From an uncultured Acetatifactor sp. (lineage in GTDB: Bacteria; Bacillota; Clostridia; Lachnospirales; Lachnospiraceae), in the NCBI GenBank assembly GCA_947589075.1, contig CANQBS010000024.1:1-32133 (forward strand): a stretch of 32,133 nt of DNA, in the 5' to 3' direction. The position numbers and the translations under genes are program-made. Under the pieces are notes generated by a model. That model saw only the letters and a list, made by a program, of their open reading frames with translations, had not been told where the DNA came from and ran no database searches. Positions 15,506 to 24,823 of this stretch are shown in pieces. The number at the start of each line of letters is the position of its first letter. The first letter of the stretch is position 1.

Positions 15506-16162
15506 TTATTTTCCTTCCCTGACAGCCTTTCTCTCTTCCTCTTCAGGATCGAAAAAGCTGTCGGGCTTCAAGGCTTTTTTGATTCTCCACATACAGAACC
15601 AGACCGGAACGGAGAATACAACAAACATCATCAGCTGCGGCACCAAAAGCACCACATACATCCATCCAATACTGAGCACAAGAAATAAGATCGTCAAAAG
15701 ATAACGGTTTCCCGCTACCACTAAAGAGAATAAAAACTTTTTCCCCATCTTAAACTCCGGATACAGCACATTTACAGCCGGCAGATACAGATTCAGGATC
15801 ATGGCGGCAAGCATCCAGCAGAATATGATGAGGTAAACAAACATATTCAGCTCCGGTCCGAACATCAGATAAAAAACCAGGGCAACGGCCGGAACCACGA
15901 TGATCATCAATAAATTTCCGATCCAGAAATACTGTTTAAAATATTGAAACATGCGGGAAAGCATCCTGGTCTCGTTGCCTTCCATCACATCGTTAAAGTA
16001 TGCTGCGGCTGCAAGAATGGCCGGAAACAGACCGAACACCACCAGGCCGCATACCGACAGCAGTATAATAGACAGGTTCACCATGATCAGCTTGTATAAA
16101 AGCTCAAAGAACCGAAACATGGGCGACTTCTGCAGTCTTTCAAACAAAGAATCCTGTTCCAT
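15506..16162 (-). CDS. DUF624 (YesL-like) integral membrane protein
   Basis: The 218-aa protein has the DUF624/YesL layout: a short N-terminal amphipathic part ([20 protein letters not shown]), then five or so membrane segments ([94 protein letters not shown]) and a charged cytosolic tail. YesL proteins are commonly encoded beside CUT1-type sugar ABC transporters, but their function is unknown. I use the ATG at 16162, with AGGGG seven bases before it, instead of an in-frame ATG 18 bases upstream. A stable hairpin lies between it and the permease genes. Confidence 0.9.
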   Translation of the reverse strand: MEQDSLFERLQKSPMFRFFELLYKLIMVNLSIILLSVCGLVVFGLFPAILAAAAYFNDVMEGNETRMLSRMFQYFKQYFWIGNLLMIIVVPAVALVFYLMFGPELNMFVYLIIFCWMLAAMILNLYLPAVNVLYPEFKMGKKFLFSLVVAGNRYLLTILFLVLSIGWMYVVLLVPQLMMFVVFSVPVWFCMWRIKKALKPDSFFDPEEEERKAVREGK

Positions 16163-16259
16163 TGCAAATCCCCTCATCAAAGCTCAAATCAGCAAAACCA
16201 AGATCAGCCCGGCTTAAAACCGCCGATTCACAGTACACATATCTGTCCCAATAGTCAGA

Positions 16260-16291
16260 TTTTGGGATTCTGCCGAAGCAGAATCCCAAAA
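16260..16291 (-). other. UUCG-capped stable stem-loop between the second permease pair and DUF624
   Basis: Perfect 14-bp arms (16260-16273 and 16278-16291) flank CGAA. On the minus strand this reads TTTTGGGATTCTGC, then TTCG, then GCAGAATCCCAAAA, i.e. a C(UUCG)G tetraloop. It is not followed by a U-run (TCTGAC comes next). It is more likely an RNA processing or 3'-end protection element than a terminator, placed at the junction between transporter and enzyme genes. Confidence 0.75.
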
Positions 16292-16314
16292 CCGGCTTTT
16301 CAAACATTTCAAAA

Positions 16315-17346
16315 TTAACCAACGATACCTGCGTTGCTTGCGCTCTCCACGAAACGCTTCTGGATGAACATAAACAACACGATCAAAGGCAGGATGACCA
16401 GCATGGAGCAGGAAGTAAGGATGGAGTTCTGGTACAGCATATTGGTATGCTCGAAGAAGAAATCTCCAGGAATCTTACCGTGAATGCCCCACAGGGTATT
16501 CGTCATATCGCCGGATACCTGATTCAGCTTGATCATCAGATTCAGTCTGTTTCCTACGAACAGGTTGGAATAATAGGTATCATTCCAGTTCCATACAAAG
16601 CTCAGCACCGACACGGTGATAATACCGGGCATAGCGTTAGGCATAATGATACGGAACAGGGTCTGCACGAATCCGCAGCCATCCATATGGGCGGCCTCCT
16701 CCAGCTCTCTGGGAAGTCCCCGGAAGAACTGACGGAAGATATAAATGTACAGACCGGACTTAAGACCCATGCCGCAGAAATCCAGAATATACAGGGTAAC
16801 AGGATTGCCCAGCAGGTTGATGGGAGATCCGGTGATCGCCTCAATAATTCCGAAAATATCGAAATTACGGAAGAACAGATACTGAGGAAGCATCATTACA
16901 GAAGGAGGCACCACGATGGTCAGGATCACGATGGCGAACAGCTTCTGAAGCTTCTTATTCCGGATTCTCGCAAAGGAATAACCTGTAATGGCGGCCGAAA
17001 GCACCTGCAAAACTACCTGCCCGGCTGTGGTCAGCAGAGTATAGACCAACGCCTTCGGATAATTCAAAAGGGTAAATGCCACAACCAGATGCTCCGTGGA
17101 AAAGGTGCCGGGTATCCAGGTGGAAATCGGGTTGCCAACTTCCTCAGGAGACATAAAGGTAGCGGATACCATTTTTAAGATCGGCATCAGGATGATCTGA
17201 CCGATACAGATGATCAGCGCATACCTCAGGAAGGAAAGGAAAATGCCTCCGCCCTTACGGCGTATCCAGAAGATCCACTCCTCCGCGCTTTTCGGTATCC
17301 TTCTCTGCACAACCGCAGTTTTAGGCTTCTCTTTCTTTTTAATCAT
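16315..17346 (-). CDS. Carbohydrate ABC transporter permease (MalG/UgpE type), second pair
   Basis: A CUT1-family inner-membrane permease of 343 aa. After a basic N-terminus come six predicted membrane segments (for example FLRYALIICIGQIILMPILK, LLTTAGQVVLQVLSAAITGY, AIVILTIVVPPSVMMLP). The ATPase-coupling EAA loop is EEAAHMDGCGFVQTLFRIIM followed by PNAMPG. It overlaps the upstream permease by 8 bp (17339-17346), typical of coupled heterodimer partners. The final residues (SASNAGIVG) resemble those of maltose-type MalG proteins. No ATP-binding subunit is encoded in the window. Confidence 0.93.
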   Translation of the reverse strand: MIKKKEKPKTAVVQRRIPKSAEEWIFWIRRKGGGIFLSFLRYALIICIGQIILMPILKMVSATFMSPEEVGNPISTWIPGTFSTEHLVVAFTLLNYPKALVYTLLTTAGQVVLQVLSAAITGYSFARIRNKKLQKLFAIVILTIVVPPSVMMLPQYLFFRNFDIFGIIEAITGSPINLLGNPVTLYILDFCGMGLKSGLYIYIFRQFFRGLPRELEEAAHMDGCGFVQTLFRIIMPNAMPGIITVSVLSFVWNWNDTYYSNLFVGNRLNLMIKLNQVSGDMTNTLWGIHGKIPGDFFFEHTNMLYQNSILTSCSMLVILPLIVLFMFIQKRFVESASNAGIVG

Positions 17347-18250
17347 TATAGAACACCACCTTTCCTACGATTGCTGTAGCCACACCGATCAATACAAGGG
17401 TACAGCCGAGGAATACCACGCTCATGGCTGCGCTGTAGCCGTACTGTGCCTGACCGAAGGCGGTGGTCTGGATCATATCGATCAGATCCGTCCTCATCAG
17501 GTTATCGGTAATAGTATACACCAGGTTCGTAAGTATCAAAGGAGACACGGTAGGCAGGGTAACCTTCCAGAAGGTCTCGTAGGTTGTAGCGCCTTCCATC
17601 TTTGCCACCTCATACATACTGGGGCTGACAGACTGCAGGCCTGCCAGGAAGATCAGCGTCTGCACACCGGAAAGCTTGATGGTCTCAAATACATTCGAGA
17701 TCACGTCCAGGGCAATCTTGATCATCTCGCTGGGAAGTCCTACTCCCTCGATCAGGAAGTTTACCACCATTGCCGCTCCTGTCATTCCGCCCACTGCCGT
17801 CGCCGCGTCATTTCCCATTCCTTCCAGGGAAACGGTTGCAAGGCTTACGTCGATCAGGTCCGTGGCAAGAACGATGGGCAGGAAGAACAATACTCTGGCG
17901 GCTCCTCGGAACTTATATTTGCCATTCAGCAATACCGCTGCAAAAAGCGAGAAGAAAATGATCAGGATCGTGTTGGGCACTGCCTGGGCAAATGTTGTGA
18001 TGATTTCCTGATAGAAAGTCGCATGGGTACGGATCACAAAAATATAATTCGACAATCCTACGAACTTCTGATGGATCGCACCAAGATCCAGGGTAATCTC
18101 GTTAAAGCTGAAAATGATTACTCTGATAAGGGGCATCAGGAAGAACAGCACAGTTCCTATCAGCCAGGGGATCAGCATGATCACGCCCCACATATCCTGT
18201 CTCCGGTAAAAGGAGGATGGCTTTTTACGTTTTTTCTTTGTATTTTCCAT
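17339..18250 (-). CDS. Sugar ABC transporter permease (MalF/UgpA type), second pair
   Basis: A 303-aa permease partner of the gene above. A basic N-terminus (KKKRKKPSSFYRRQ) precedes membrane segments including WGVIMLIPWLIGTVLFFLMP, AVPNTILIIFFSLFAAVLLN and the last, AAMSVVFLGCTLVLIGVATA. The EAA loop is YEVAKMEGATTYETFWKVTL followed by PTVSPL. Between the third and fourth segments it has a longer, variable stretch (ATVSLEGMGNDAATAVGGMT) than usual. AGGGGG lies upstream of the ATG at 18250. It begins 11 bp after the DUF5696 stop, so this pair belongs to the same unit as the envelope proteins. Confidence 0.92.
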   Translation of the reverse strand: MENTKKKRKKPSSFYRRQDMWGVIMLIPWLIGTVLFFLMPLIRVIIFSFNEITLDLGAIHQKFVGLSNYIFVIRTHATFYQEIITTFAQAVPNTILIIFFSLFAAVLLNGKYKFRGAARVLFFLPIVLATDLIDVSLATVSLEGMGNDAATAVGGMTGAAMVVNFLIEGVGLPSEMIKIALDVISNVFETIKLSGVQTLIFLAGLQSVSPSMYEVAKMEGATTYETFWKVTLPTVSPLILTNLVYTITDNLMRTDLIDMIQTTAFGQAQYGYSAAMSVVFLGCTLVLIGVATAIVGKVVFYND

Positions 18251-18261
18251 TATTTCACCCC

Positions 18262-20763
18262 CTATTTCACGATCAGGTAGCCTTGAGCCGCTATCTGATT
18301 TCCATCAACGGTGGCCGGTGCGCTTCCATAGTTCAGATATACGGTAACGCCATTGTCATATCCTACCTTCACCACATCGGAAGATACTCTCTCGTGGGAA
18401 CTGATCTGGCTTCCCAATACCTGATTTGCAAAAGCTGCATATTCCCGATACAGGTTGCCGATCCTCTCCGCCCACACATCAAAGTTAATGGAAAGGTAAT
18501 CGGTGTACAGCATATAGTGAAGATCATCCATCTCGGAACCCATCACATAGAACTTGGGATTGCTGCGGGTCTCAATACACTTAAGCAGCAGCTCTTCCAT
18601 GTTCTTCTGGGTCTGGAAGTTCAAAGGCTCCGTAGAATAGGAGACACAGCCGTCCAGCACCAGCTGCAGGAACGGGATTTCCTGATTGAAGGTGGTATAC
18701 TCCGTACTTCTCATGGGCAGATCGCTCATTTTATCCACTCCGGCCCATGCATACTGATACGGCGTCTTCACCACCACATCCAGGCTCTCGCCCACCAGAC
18801 CGATGGTCTGGCTTACTGTCTTTGCCGTTGTTTCACGGCTGACAGATGACTTCGTATTATAATCCGCCACAAGATTGTTGCCCAGATCCGTTATGGTCAG
18901 CCCGGTGATATCGTACTTGGACAGATTCTTAAGGGCCTTCTCCGTATAGGACAACAGGTTCTTGGGAGACAGCATATAAGGGGACCAGCGGAGCATCTTC
19001 TTCTCCATCAGGCCTGCCATCTGCTGTTCCGGCAGCACCACGTAGTCGTTGCTCAGGTATCTGCTGCCATATTTCTTAGCGTAGCTTCTGGCAGATCCGC
19101 CCTGCATAAAGTCAAAGGACGGGAAGATCTTCTGCAGCGCAACATCCGGATATAAGCCGTATCCAAGGGAACTTGCCGCTTCCTGCATCTCTGCGAAGGA
19201 AGCCTTGTCTCCCTGGCTGCTCTCCAGACCCGCTTTTGTAAGAAGCTCATGCCTCTCGCCTCCATCCAGCCAGCCGTTCAGCTGGATCGTCGCATTTTCC
19301 ACACCCAAAGTACGCAGGTTCTTGATAATGGTGGTCGCTTCCTCAAAGCTGGTAAGAGATCTGGTTCCATTGTAAGGGAATCCCAGGAAGGTCTTGGACT
19401 CCAGGGAAGATCCCAGCATCTCCAGATAAAGGGAAGGCTCCATGGTCTTGCGGGAAAGGATTCCCCTTCCGATCAGGTAATCCTGATAGGTATGGGCAAC
19501 TCCCACATAATTCACCTGGTCCGGATCCGTAATGAGCTTGTATCTCACCACGACGCTGTCCTGGAACCGGTCTCCCGTAAATCTGTTTACAGTAATGTTG
19601 GAGCCCTGGGTCGTCGCCACGTTTTCCACCTCTGCCAGATAGAAACGGAAGTACGCGGTGTTGTAATTATCCACCTTGCCCGCTATTCTGGTGTTGATCT
19701 CCGCCAGGGATTCGCCGTTCTCAACGATACCGAGAATCGCATAATCGTCATATACCGCGCCGATCACCGGCATATTCGGATAATAATCCGCATTGGAAAA
19801 CTCTGTAGCATTGATCAGGCTGTCCTTGCCGTATACACGGCCCACATAGTCGTTGGCATAGGTCAGGGTGTTGTTAAAATCAATGGCTGCGCCGCTGCCG
19901 TCGGGAATGATGTAGTATCCCTCTTCTTCCGCTGTGGCGGAAAGGAAATAAGGGGTCAGCACCACATTGTTCACCACAACATCCTCATTGTTGATGATGA
20001 TATCCGTCACCGGCATGCGTACCAGCAGGTCTCCGCCGTCCAGAACGTATTCCACGGACGCTGTGATCTCCAGGTTGCTGTAATCGCTTACGTATCCGTG
20101 TTCCGCATTATCCGCTTCCAGATCCTCCTGGGTATATTTACCTTTTTCAAAGAACAGGTCCCTCAGGTTGCGGATAGCCGACTGGGTCTTTCCGGCGCCG
20201 TCCGCCTGACGGGTGTAAATGCCGTCATACAGACGATAGTTCTCATCCAGATATTTGAGGTCGTCAGCGGACAGATACTGCCGCACCAACTCATTCATCC
20301 TTTCTTCCGAAATATATTTCGGAACGACATCCATGTTCAGTCTGTCTTCCTTCAGGGTGTAGGTGATCCTGACGCCGTTTTCAATGGCGGAATACTCCAC
20401 CTGATCCTTATCTATGGCCATTGTGAAGTTGGTCTGGGTCGTCGTGCCCTGGGTCCGGTCATCCGGCCAAAAGGTTATAATGAAGTCAGACTTTTGATTT
20501 GCCTTAATATTCGCATTACCGCTGTCGCCATCTACGATCTTCGTATCCACCGATATGCCGCTCTTCTTGTCCACCAGACGCAGCATGGCATATTTCTTAT
20601 CCAGATAAAGTGATGCAACATCTGACTGCGCCACCAGTTCCAGATCAGCATTGTCGCTGGATGTCGATGTAAATGCTTTTGCAGTGATAGAAGGTATCAG
20701 CCCTCCCGCAAGGAGCAACAGGGCAACCGATAATGCTATTGCCTTTTGCCATATTCTTTTCAT
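18262..20763 (-). CDS. DUF5696 domain exported protein
   Basis: The 833-aa protein begins with a signal peptide (MKRIWQKAIALSVALLLLAG, cleaved near ITAKA). I recognise it as a DUF5696-type protein, a family of unknown function that I recall beside ABC sugar transporter genes in Lachnospiraceae and Paenibacillus. Residues 40-330 are beta-rich (SLYLDKKYAMLRLVDKKSG; VVLTPYFLSATAEEEGYYII; PDGSGAAIDFNN). The C-terminal half looks like a TIM-barrel (NATIQLNGWLDGGERHELL; YGLYPDVALQ; YDITGLTITDLGNNLVADYN) with carboxylates that could be catalytic. It may be a surface glycosidase or glycan-handling partner of the transporter. No lipobox, cell-wall sorting signal or C-terminal membrane segment is visible. 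Confidence 0.85.
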   Translation of the reverse strand: MKRIWQKAIALSVALLLLAGGLIPSITAKAFTSTSSDNADLELVAQSDVASLYLDKKYAMLRLVDKKSGISVDTKIVDGDSGNANIKANQKSDFIITFWPDDRTQGTTTQTNFTMAIDKDQVEYSAIENGVRITYTLKEDRLNMDVVPKYISEERMNELVRQYLSADDLKYLDENYRLYDGIYTRQADGAGKTQSAIRNLRDLFFEKGKYTQEDLEADNAEHGYVSDYSNLEITASVEYVLDGGDLLVRMPVTDIIINNEDVVVNNVVLTPYFLSATAEEEGYYIIPDGSGAAIDFNNTLTYANDYVGRVYGKDSLINATEFSNADYYPNMPVIGAVYDDYAILGIVENGESLAEINTRIAGKVDNYNTAYFRFYLAEVENVATTQGSNITVNRFTGDRFQDSVVVRYKLITDPDQVNYVGVAHTYQDYLIGRGILSRKTMEPSLYLEMLGSSLESKTFLGFPYNGTRSLTSFEEATTIIKNLRTLGVENATIQLNGWLDGGERHELLTKAGLESSQGDKASFAEMQEAASSLGYGLYPDVALQKIFPSFDFMQGGSARSYAKKYGSRYLSNDYVVLPEQQMAGLMEKKMLRWSPYMLSPKNLLSYTEKALKNLSKYDITGLTITDLGNNLVADYNTKSSVSRETTAKTVSQTIGLVGESLDVVVKTPYQYAWAGVDKMSDLPMRSTEYTTFNQEIPFLQLVLDGCVSYSTEPLNFQTQKNMEELLLKCIETRSNPKFYVMGSEMDDLHYMLYTDYLSINFDVWAERIGNLYREYAAFANQVLGSQISSHERVSSDVVKVGYDNGVTVYLNYGSAPATVDGNQIAAQGYLIVK

Positions 20764-20853
20764 TCTCTTGCTTGCATCCTTTCTTCACGAAACACAATTT
20801 TTCACCACTTGTTCAAATGTCCTTCACACTTCCAGGCTTCCAAAAACTGAATT

Positions 20854-21522
20854 CTAGAAGTAATGCAGCACGATCTCATTGTACAGAACTCCGATAAAGG
20901 ATATCAGCTCTCCGCTCATGGATACGAGCATCAGCAGGATAAATACAATGATGACCAATGCTACTGCTGTGAGGAAGACAGATGCAATCCCTTTGAAGAA
21001 AGTGAAACCATGTACTGAGACAAGTCCTATAAAAGCATAAAATACAATACATACATAAGCCAGGGTCAGGCACATGGAAAGAATGGAGCTCTCATCCAGG
21101 GATAAAACATGGGAAAGCACAATGTATAATCCGCTCAGCCATATGTAAGGATACTGTGCATACATGGCAACCATAAATATTTCCTTAAAGCTTCCGCTTC
21201 CATCGATCAGGACTGTTACGGACCAGTTCGCCGCTACGAGCAGGACGGTCTGCATCAGGGCGCCTGCCATGATGATCCAGATATTCACATACCTGGGATC
21301 CTCCTCCTGGAATACCGTGCCCACATAGGAGGCGCGCATCACGTTTAAGATCATGATCATCGCCATGAAGAAGACACAGGCAGGAACGCTTCCCTTCTTT
21401 TCATACTTGATATCGCTGAAAGCCTTGAAGGGATTTGTTATCACATAGAAAGGGAAAGTAAACACTTCGTAGATGATCTTATCCTTGAGGCTTTTCCCTT
21501 CACTCAAACTCTTAGTCGGCAT
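20854..21522 (-). CDS. YIP1-family multi-pass membrane protein
   Basis: A 222-aa protein with an N-terminal cytosolic part containing the Yip1-like phrase FPFYVITNPFKAFSDIKYEK, followed by about five membrane segments (VPACVFFMAMIMILNVMRAS; IIMAGALMQTVLLVAANWSV; PYIWLSGLYIVLSHVLSLD; MCLTLAYVCIVFYAFIGLVS; IASVFLTAVALVIIVFILLM). Its start overlaps the end of the NHL gene by 11 bp, so the two are translationally coupled. Bacterial YIP1 proteins have no defined role. The fixed neighbourhood suggests it is a membrane partner of the NHL and DUF5696 proteins or of the permeases. Confidence 0.88.
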   Translation of the reverse strand: MPTKSLSEGKSLKDKIIYEVFTFPFYVITNPFKAFSDIKYEKKGSVPACVFFMAMIMILNVMRASYVGTVFQEEDPRYVNIWIIMAGALMQTVLLVAANWSVTVLIDGSGSFKEIFMVAMYAQYPYIWLSGLYIVLSHVLSLDESSILSMCLTLAYVCIVFYAFIGLVSVHGFTFFKGIASVFLTAVALVIIVFILLMLVSMSGELISFIGVLYNEIVLHYF

Positions 21523-22975
21523 TATCGCTTCCTCCTTTCCTGAGCTTGCGGATACGGCGGAAAACCTGCACGGCTGCGATCAGGATCACAATTCCCACTA
21601 CAACTCCCGGGGCGTAGGCACGGATCAGACTCTCCCTGGTCTTCTCAAAGGCCATGGAATAATAGTCGGTCCTTAAGATGCTTCCCAGAAGCTCCTGGGA
21701 TTCCTCATATTTTCCTTCCCAGTAAAGCTCTCTGCCCAGGGCGTCCTTCGCCACATTGCAGTTGTAATTCATATCCAGGGCCTTCTGCCAGTAAGGAACA
21801 GCCGCTTCCCTGTCGCCTTCCGCCTCATACTTCACCGCTTCAAAGATCGCGCTGGCGTAATTGGTAGGCTTCATCACGGTAAGGGAGTGGGACAGTCTGT
21901 CAGCCACGATAACACGGTTGGACTCGCCGCCCATCCAGCGTATGCTCACAGGATTCAGGAAACATCCGTCCTTATCGCCTCTTCCTCCGAATACAAAGAG
22001 CACATTGGAGGAATCGTCGTAGGTAAAGATCCGGTTCTGCTTGGCGTCCAGCACCATGTACATCCCGTATTCGTTACAGTCTATACAGGTCAGGGTGGAT
22101 TCACCGCTGTACTGTCCGCTGCCGGCAAACTGCTCGTCGCCTTCAGGAGAATTCCCCTGCCAGTTCTCCGGCATGATATCAGTACCGTTTACGTTCAGCA
22201 GACGGACAGGCTTCTCCACGTCGGAGCTCTGGATCGTGGTATAGATAAATCCTTTGTCATTCACCGTCATGGAAGAATATTCCGTAGGCAAAAGCAGGGC
22301 CTGACGGCTCAGCTGCGCTTCGGATGCGATCGCACGGAAGAAGATTTCCAAAGGAGAAACCGAAACCGTCGTGGTTCCAAAATATCTCTGGAACTTATTG
22401 TCGGAACTCAGCTCCAGGATTCCTTCATATACGCTGGTAGCGATGACATACATACGATCCAGGCTGTCCACCACGATCTTAGCCGGCTGATAACGGTTGT
22501 CCAGATCCAGTCCTTCCGGCTTGCCGTAGCTGGCCACCAGCTTATATTTGGAATCAAATACCAGAATATGCTCTCCGGAAGGCTCGCACACATAGATCAG
22601 CCCCTCATCCGTTACGAAGATACCGTCGGGGTTTTTCAGCGTTGCGCTGCCGCCGTCCAGCGTCGTATATTCCGAAAGCTTGTGCTTCAGCTTAAAATCA
22701 TAATCCAGGATCAGGATGGAGTCCGCCGTAGAAATATATACGGCATCGTCCGTCACGAACATGGATGACAGATTGTCCAGATTATCCACGCCGTCAATAT
22801 CTCTGGCATGGTATACCTTTTCTACCTCATAGGCTACCGGCGCGCTTTTATAGTCCTTAGCCCCTGAACCAAAGCAGTAATTGGAGGAGCTTTCGGCAAA
22901 TGCCGTCATGGGAGTAAGAAGCACCAGGATGCCTGCCAGGAGAATCAGCATATGATTCAATACTCTTTTTCTCAT
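21512..22975 (-). CDS. Exported NHL-repeat protein with TPR-like region and C-terminal membrane anchor
   Basis: This 487-aa protein has a signal peptide (MLILLAGILVLLTPMTAFAE), then an NHL-type beta-propeller. Repeats include VTDDAVYISTADSILILDYD, VTDEGLIYVCEPSGEHILVF, VDSLDRMYVIATSVYEGILE, VNDKGFIYTTI, CNEYGMYMVLDAKQNRIFTY and SNRVIVADRLSHSLTVM. A TPR-like helical stretch follows (AIFEAVKYEAEGDREAAVPY, NVAKDALGRELYWEGKYEES). The protein ends in a membrane segment (GVVVGIVILIAAVQVF) and a basic cytosolic tail. The propeller and TPR therefore face outside. It is probably a scaffold for protein contacts. It sits between the permeases and the YIP1 gene; AAGGAGG precedes the start. Confidence 0.88.
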   Translation of the reverse strand: MRKRVLNHMLILLAGILVLLTPMTAFAESSSNYCFGSGAKDYKSAPVAYEVEKVYHARDIDGVDNLDNLSSMFVTDDAVYISTADSILILDYDFKLKHKLSEYTTLDGGSATLKNPDGIFVTDEGLIYVCEPSGEHILVFDSKYKLVASYGKPEGLDLDNRYQPAKIVVDSLDRMYVIATSVYEGILELSSDNKFQRYFGTTTVSVSPLEIFFRAIASEAQLSRQALLLPTEYSSMTVNDKGFIYTTIQSSDVEKPVRLLNVNGTDIMPENWQGNSPEGDEQFAGSGQYSGESTLTCIDCNEYGMYMVLDAKQNRIFTYDDSSNVLFVFGGRGDKDGCFLNPVSIRWMGGESNRVIVADRLSHSLTVMKPTNYASAIFEAVKYEAEGDREAAVPYWQKALDMNYNCNVAKDALGRELYWEGKYEESQELLGSILRTDYYSMAFEKTRESLIRAYAPGVVVGIVILIAAVQVFRRIRKLRKGGSDNAD

Positions 22976-22986
22976 ATTCGACCTCC

Positions 22987-23898
22987 TTAATCCTTCATGC
23001 CAGAGGTAGCCATGGTCTCCATAACATTACTCTGGGTAATGATGAAGATCGCTACCGGGATGATAAACATCAGCAGGGATGCTGCGGAAGCCATACCCTG
23101 ACGGGCGATACCAGTGGCTGCAATACGGGAAAGCATGTAGCTTAAAGGCTTAATGTTCTCTGTATAGAGGAAGCTGCCGCCTGTATTGCCCCACAGACCC
23201 TGGAAGGTGAAAATAAATACCGTCATCAGAGCGGGCTTTACCACCGGTAAGATAACTACGAGCAGTGTCCGGAAATAGGAAGCGCCGTCGATCCTGGCAG
23301 CTTCGATCAGGGAATCCGGAAGCATCTCCATGAAGTTCTGCAGCAGATACAGACCCAGGGTTGATGCGAAGGAAGGCAGGATCACTGCCCACAGGCTGTC
23401 CATCAGTCCCAGTCTGGTGATGATGATGTAGTTGGGAACGCCGGTCACAGCGCCGGAGAACATCAGAGCGTACACTACGGCGCCGCTCATGATGCCCTTG
23501 CCGCGGAACTTGAACTTGGCAAGAGGGAATGCGGCCATTGCAGAAAGAAGGATCTGCCCAAGACATCCCACTAACACCAGCACGCCTGTATTGAAGAGAT
23601 ACCTGGTAAAAGGCACCAGGGAATCATTGGCGTATTCCAGCAGATCACGGAAATTCTGCACCGTAGGGCTCACCGGGAACACTGTAGGCGGGAAACGGTA
23701 CAGCTCACGGAGGGGCTTGAAGGCGTTTCCTACCATAAATAACACGGGGAAGATCGCAAAGAGTCCGAACAGGGCGATAAAGATCAGCAGGCCCATGGTG
23801 CCTCCAACGCTTCTGTTGCTGCGTCCCTTTGTAAAATATCTCACGAAAGCCTTGCGGAAACCACCGGTGGCCCGAATTCTTTTAAACCATTTTACCAT
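22987..23898 (-). CDS. Carbohydrate ABC transporter permease (MalG/LplC type), first pair
   Basis: A 303-aa CUT1 permease. After an arginine-rich N-terminus (KWFKRIRATGGFRKAFVRYF) come six membrane segments (GLLIFIALFGLFAIFPVLFM; TGVLVLVGCLGQILLSAMAA; GAVVYALMFSGAVTGVPNYI; ASAASLLMFIIPVAIFIITQ). The EAA loop is IEAARIDGASYFRTLLVVIL followed by PVVKPAL. The C-terminus (SNVMETMATSGMKD) is that of LplC/YtcP-type permeases. It starts one base after the stop of its partner and has AAAGGTGG upstream. It is followed by the NHL gene after 11 bp. Confidence 0.94.
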   Translation of the reverse strand: MVKWFKRIRATGGFRKAFVRYFTKGRSNRSVGGTMGLLIFIALFGLFAIFPVLFMVGNAFKPLRELYRFPPTVFPVSPTVQNFRDLLEYANDSLVPFTRYLFNTGVLVLVGCLGQILLSAMAAFPLAKFKFRGKGIMSGAVVYALMFSGAVTGVPNYIIITRLGLMDSLWAVILPSFASTLGLYLLQNFMEMLPDSLIEAARIDGASYFRTLLVVILPVVKPALMTVFIFTFQGLWGNTGGSFLYTENIKPLSYMLSRIAATGIARQGMASAASLLMFIIPVAIFIITQSNVMETMATSGMKD

Positions 23899-23899
23899 G

Positions 23900-24817
23900 T
23901 TAAGTTCCCACCTTTCGTAAAAACTTCTGAATCAACTTGTTACTGCCGACAGACAGGGCAAAAAGCACCACAGCGATGGCGGAAGCATAACCCATTTCCA
24001 GACGGGTAGTACCATAATCCTGAAGATGGTCTACCAGACTGTGGGTGGCATATCCGGTGCTGGGGAAGCCCGTCAGAGCGGTGCCGGAAATAGCGAAGGC
24101 GCCGGTAATGGCCATGATGGAACCGAACAGAAGCACCGGTCTCATGCTGGGAAGCACGATGTACCACAGCTCCTGCCAGCGGTTGGTGATACCGTCCACC
24201 ATGCCTGCTTCCAGCTGGGAGCGGTCCACGCCCTGTAAGCCTGCGATAAAGCTTAAGAATCCGATACCGAAGCTCATCCACAACTGCACGATGACGATGA
24301 TCGGCATCATGTACTTGGAATCCTGCAGCCACAGGATGGCGCTGTCCGTGACGCCCATACTGATCAGCAGGGAGTTCATATAACCTGTGGAGTCACTGGA
24401 GAAGATCAGACCCCAGATCATATAAGCGTTACCTGCCAGAGACGGTCCGTAAAGGATAACCGTCATCACGACCCTGACCTTATCCGGCAGCTCGCAGAGC
24501 ATCCACGCCATACAGAAGGAAAGGAGGAAGCCCACAGGGCCGGTAAGGATCGCCATCACGAAGGTGTTCTGCAGAGCCTTCATGAACAGGTCGTCGTTCA
24601 AAAACAAATTGATATAATTCTCCAGCCCTACAAAGCCGGGGGTCTGGATCACGTTATAGTTCGTAAAGCTCATTACCACTGCGAAGAGAACCGGAATCAC
24701 CGTAAAGATAACGAAGAAGATGAAAAAGGGCAACAGCATCAGATAAAGATCCTTCTTCGTTCGCAGCTCGGTAAGCAGCGGAACTTTTTTGTTTATCGGT
24801 TTTTTCGTATTGCTCAT
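23900..24817 (-). CDS. Sugar ABC transporter permease (MalF/LplB type), first pair
   Basis: The 305-aa partner permease: basic N-terminus, then membrane segments (YLMLLPFFIFFVIFTVIPVL; FVMAILTGPVGFLLSFCMAW; PIIVIVQLWMSFGIGFLSFI; LFGSIMAITGAFAISGTALT) and the EAA loop LEAGMVDGITNRWQELWYIV followed by LPSMRPVL. NYNVIQTPGFVGLENYINLF is the usual first periplasmic loop. The ATG at 24817 lies six bases after the stop of the CBM-fused binding protein, and its GGAG site overlaps that gene's last codons, so the binding protein and permease are coupled. This supports the CBM-SBP as the dedicated receptor for this pair. Confidence 0.94.
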   Translation of the reverse strand: MSNTKKPINKKVPLLTELRTKKDLYLMLLPFFIFFVIFTVIPVLFAVVMSFTNYNVIQTPGFVGLENYINLFLNDDLFMKALQNTFVMAILTGPVGFLLSFCMAWMLCELPDKVRVVMTVILYGPSLAGNAYMIWGLIFSSDSTGYMNSLLISMGVTDSAILWLQDSKYMMPIIVIVQLWMSFGIGFLSFIAGLQGVDRSQLEAGMVDGITNRWQELWYIVLPSMRPVLLFGSIMAITGAFAISGTALTGFPSTGYATHSLVDHLQDYGTTRLEMGYASAIAVVLFALSVGSNKLIQKFLRKVGT

Positions 24818-24823
24818 TCAACA

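Noticed and set aside
16140..16322. A 60-codon minus-strand frame between the permease and DUF624.
   Set aside because: It spans the UUCG stem, lacks a good ribosome site and resembles no family I know.
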